Origin: an uncultured Pseudoclavibacter sp.
Lineage (GTDB): Bacteria; Actinomycetota; Actinomycetes; Actinomycetales; Microbacteriaceae
Direction: 5' to 3'
Assembly: GCA_946221025.1 (NCBI GenBank)
Contig: CAMIMS010000040.1
Span: 1-15,871 of the forward strand
DNA length: 15,871 nucleotides
Shown piece by piece: positions 14,864 through 15,871 of this stretch. The notes below the pieces were generated by a model that was not told where the DNA came from, made no database searches, and saw only the letters and a list, made by a program, of their open reading frames with translations. A program made the translations under genes and the position numbers. The first letter of the stretch is position 1; the number at the start of each line of letters is the position of its first letter.

Positions 14864-14912
14864 CAGACTCGCGATATAGCGCGTCGGGATTTCGCGATAT
14901 ATCGTGAGTCTG
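14864..14912 (+). promoter_or_regulatory. Double TCGCGATATA palindromic operator between divergent genes
   Basis: TCGCGATATA occurs twice in direct orientation (14869-14878 and 14892-14901), 23 bp apart. The right copy is half of a 16-bp palindrome TCGCGATA/TATCGTGA (14892-14907, one mismatch); the left copy is half of a weaker one (6 of 8). The whole element is also a long inverted repeat: arms 14864-14878 and 14898-14912 match at 14 of 15 positions (the exception would be a G-U pair in RNA) around a 19-nt spacer. It lies 42-90 nt before the ATG of the DUF4097-like gene, where a promoter is expected, so AT-rich GATATA could double as a -10 box. Sites of this look before DUF4097 genes suggest a PadR-type repressor. 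That reading is from memory and inference. Confidence 0.65.
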
Positions 14913-14953
14913 GATGCCGGATGCAGGCATATCCCGATCGGAAGGATTCGGCA

Positions 14954-15871
14954 ATGGCGCGCGAACAGTGGATGGTTGAGCAGCCCAAGCGCATTGACAT
15001 CGAGACCGTGCGACAGGTGAAGGTCACGATGCACAGCGGCTCGGTCGACATCCTCACGCACGGGGAGTCCAGTGCCCAGGTTGAAATCAGCGGATTGCGC
15101 GAGAAGCCGGTGCGCGTGGCCATCGAGGGCGACACCCTGGTGATCGACCAGAACCTGCTTCGTCAGCAAGACCTCATCGCCTCCACGATGACGCTCCTTG
15201 GCGGACCGAGCGCGCACATCAGCGTGCTCGTGCCCGAACGCTCGCCGGTGAGCGTGCGCGTCGTGAACGCGGATGTGCTCGTCGCGGGTTCAAAGGCCGC
15301 GATCAGCGTCACGACCTCCGGCGGCAACATCAGCCTCGACGGGGTCGAGGGTCCGACTCAGCTGCGCACGGTCTCCGGCGAGATCGCCGCGCGTCGCCAG
15401 CGTGGCACGCTCACGGCCCGCACGGCTTCCGGTGACGCGATCATCGCGGGGCCCGTCGACAACGCATCCGTCTGGAGCGCGACCGGCCAGATCATCATGG
15501 ATGTCGACGGCGCCCTGCCCGATCGGGTCTCGCTGCAATCGGGCGCGGGCTCGGTCACGCTGCGCCTGCCCGAGGACGCATCCCCGAACTACCGCATCGC
15601 CACGATCACCGGCCGCTCGGAGATTGACGGCCAGCAGCTTGGCCCCCTCTACACGAGGGCGTGGACGGCGATGTCGAAGGCCCCGCACGCCGAGGCCACC
15701 GATGTCTCGATCACCACGGGCTCGGGTCGCGTGCTCGTCGTGCGCGGCGCGGCGTCTGAGCGAAGCGGGGATGCGGGTGGCGAGCAGCAGCGCCAGCCCG
15801 TGAACGACCGCGATGCCAAGACGGATGCGGATATTCAGGCCCGCGTTCGCGACGCCGGTGAGCGGATGAAG
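14954..15871 (+). CDS. DUF4097-like beta-strand-repeat protein (3' end outside window)
   Basis: An open frame of 306 codons runs to the window edge without a stop, so the gene is partial. No signal peptide or membrane segment is seen, which suggests a cytoplasmic protein. The start MAREQWMVEQPKRIDIETVRQVKVTMHSG and the later run of short strands with T-x-S-G-x-I patterns (TTSGGNI at 120-126, TVSGEI at 139-144, TASGDAI at 157-163, SATGQI at 175-180, TITGRSEI at 217-224) are typical of DUF4097 (putative adhesin) beta-solenoid proteins. From about 267 the sequence turns hydrophilic and helical (rich in Gln, Asp, Arg). ATG 14954 has GGAAGGA (14940-14946) with a 7-nt spacer. In actinobacteria such genes are often followed by a PadR-type regulator, which would fit the palindromes upstream; that lies beyond the window. 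Biochemical function is unknown. Confidence 0.85.
   Translation, partial: MAREQWMVEQPKRIDIETVRQVKVTMHSGSVDILTHGESSAQVEISGLREKPVRVAIEGDTLVIDQNLLRQQDLIASTMTLLGGPSAHISVLVPERSPVSVRVVNADVLVAGSKAAISVTTSGGNISLDGVEGPTQLRTVSGEIAARRQRGTLTARTASGDAIIAGPVDNASVWSATGQIIMDVDGALPDRVSLQSGAGSVTLRLPEDASPNYRIATITGRSEIDGQQLGPLYTRAWTAMSKAPHAEATDVSITTGSGRVLVVRGAASERSGDAGGEQQRQPVNDRDAKTDADIQARVRDAGERMK

Noticed and set aside
14776..15217. Two overlapping - strand frames opposite the 5' part of the DUF4097-like gene
   Set aside because: They lack good ribosome-binding sites, overlap a + strand frame with typical DUF4097 patterns, and one overlaps the start of the RND gene and covers the operator region.

Overview
This window is high-GC DNA with the gene style of an actinobacterium, most likely a Microbacteriaceae member. 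That placement is an inference from GC content, frequent GTG starts, tight 4-nt gene overlaps, a DtxR/IdeR-type iron box, a Gram-positive stand-alone RND exporter, and the abundance of the word GGATGC/GCATCC. No rRNA, tRNA, CRISPR array, insertion sequence or phage gene was seen. Ten protein-coding genes fill nearly all of it; two are on the + strand and eight on the - strand.

Left part (1-4642). A + strand heme oxygenase gene (80-799) sits behind a promoter whose start region is covered by a DtxR/IdeR-like palindrome, so it is probably switched on by iron starvation. It converges, across a strong 17-bp hairpin terminator (850-886), on a - strand gene for a membrane-anchored HEXXH zinc metallopeptidase (915-1874). 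Next comes a - strand acyl-CoA oxidase-like flavoenzyme (2007-4334), whose ribosome-binding site favours a GTG start 15 nt inside the longest ORF. Two hairpin terminators (1944-1987 and 4559-4599) separate these units.

Middle and right part (4643-14779). All genes are on the - strand and read toward decreasing coordinates: an RND exporter of the AcrB/SwrC type, a DEAD-box RNA helicase, a NarL-type sensor kinase, its LuxR-type response regulator, an ABC ATPase and an ABC-2 permease. Helicase/kinase, kinase/regulator and ATPase/permease each overlap by 4 nt (GTGA or ATGA), so translational coupling is likely. Gaps are 59 nt between exporter and helicase and 148 nt between regulator and ATPase. 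The layout suggests an envelope-stress or export locus: the two-component system probably controls the ABC exporter, and perhaps the whole run. The helicase has an unusual Arg/Asp/Gly-rich N-terminal domain of about 240 residues containing a 27-bp tandem repeat.

Right edge (14780-15871). A divergent 174-bp intergenic region holds a perfect 14-bp TetR-style palindrome close to the exporter start. It also holds a pair of TCGCGATATA-based palindromes before a + strand DUF4097-like beta-repeat protein (14954-15871) that runs off the window end. No wholly new system is evident. The least ordinary points are the helicase-kinase-regulator coupling with the repeat-bearing helicase tail, and the dense operator architecture between the exporter and the DUF4097-like gene.
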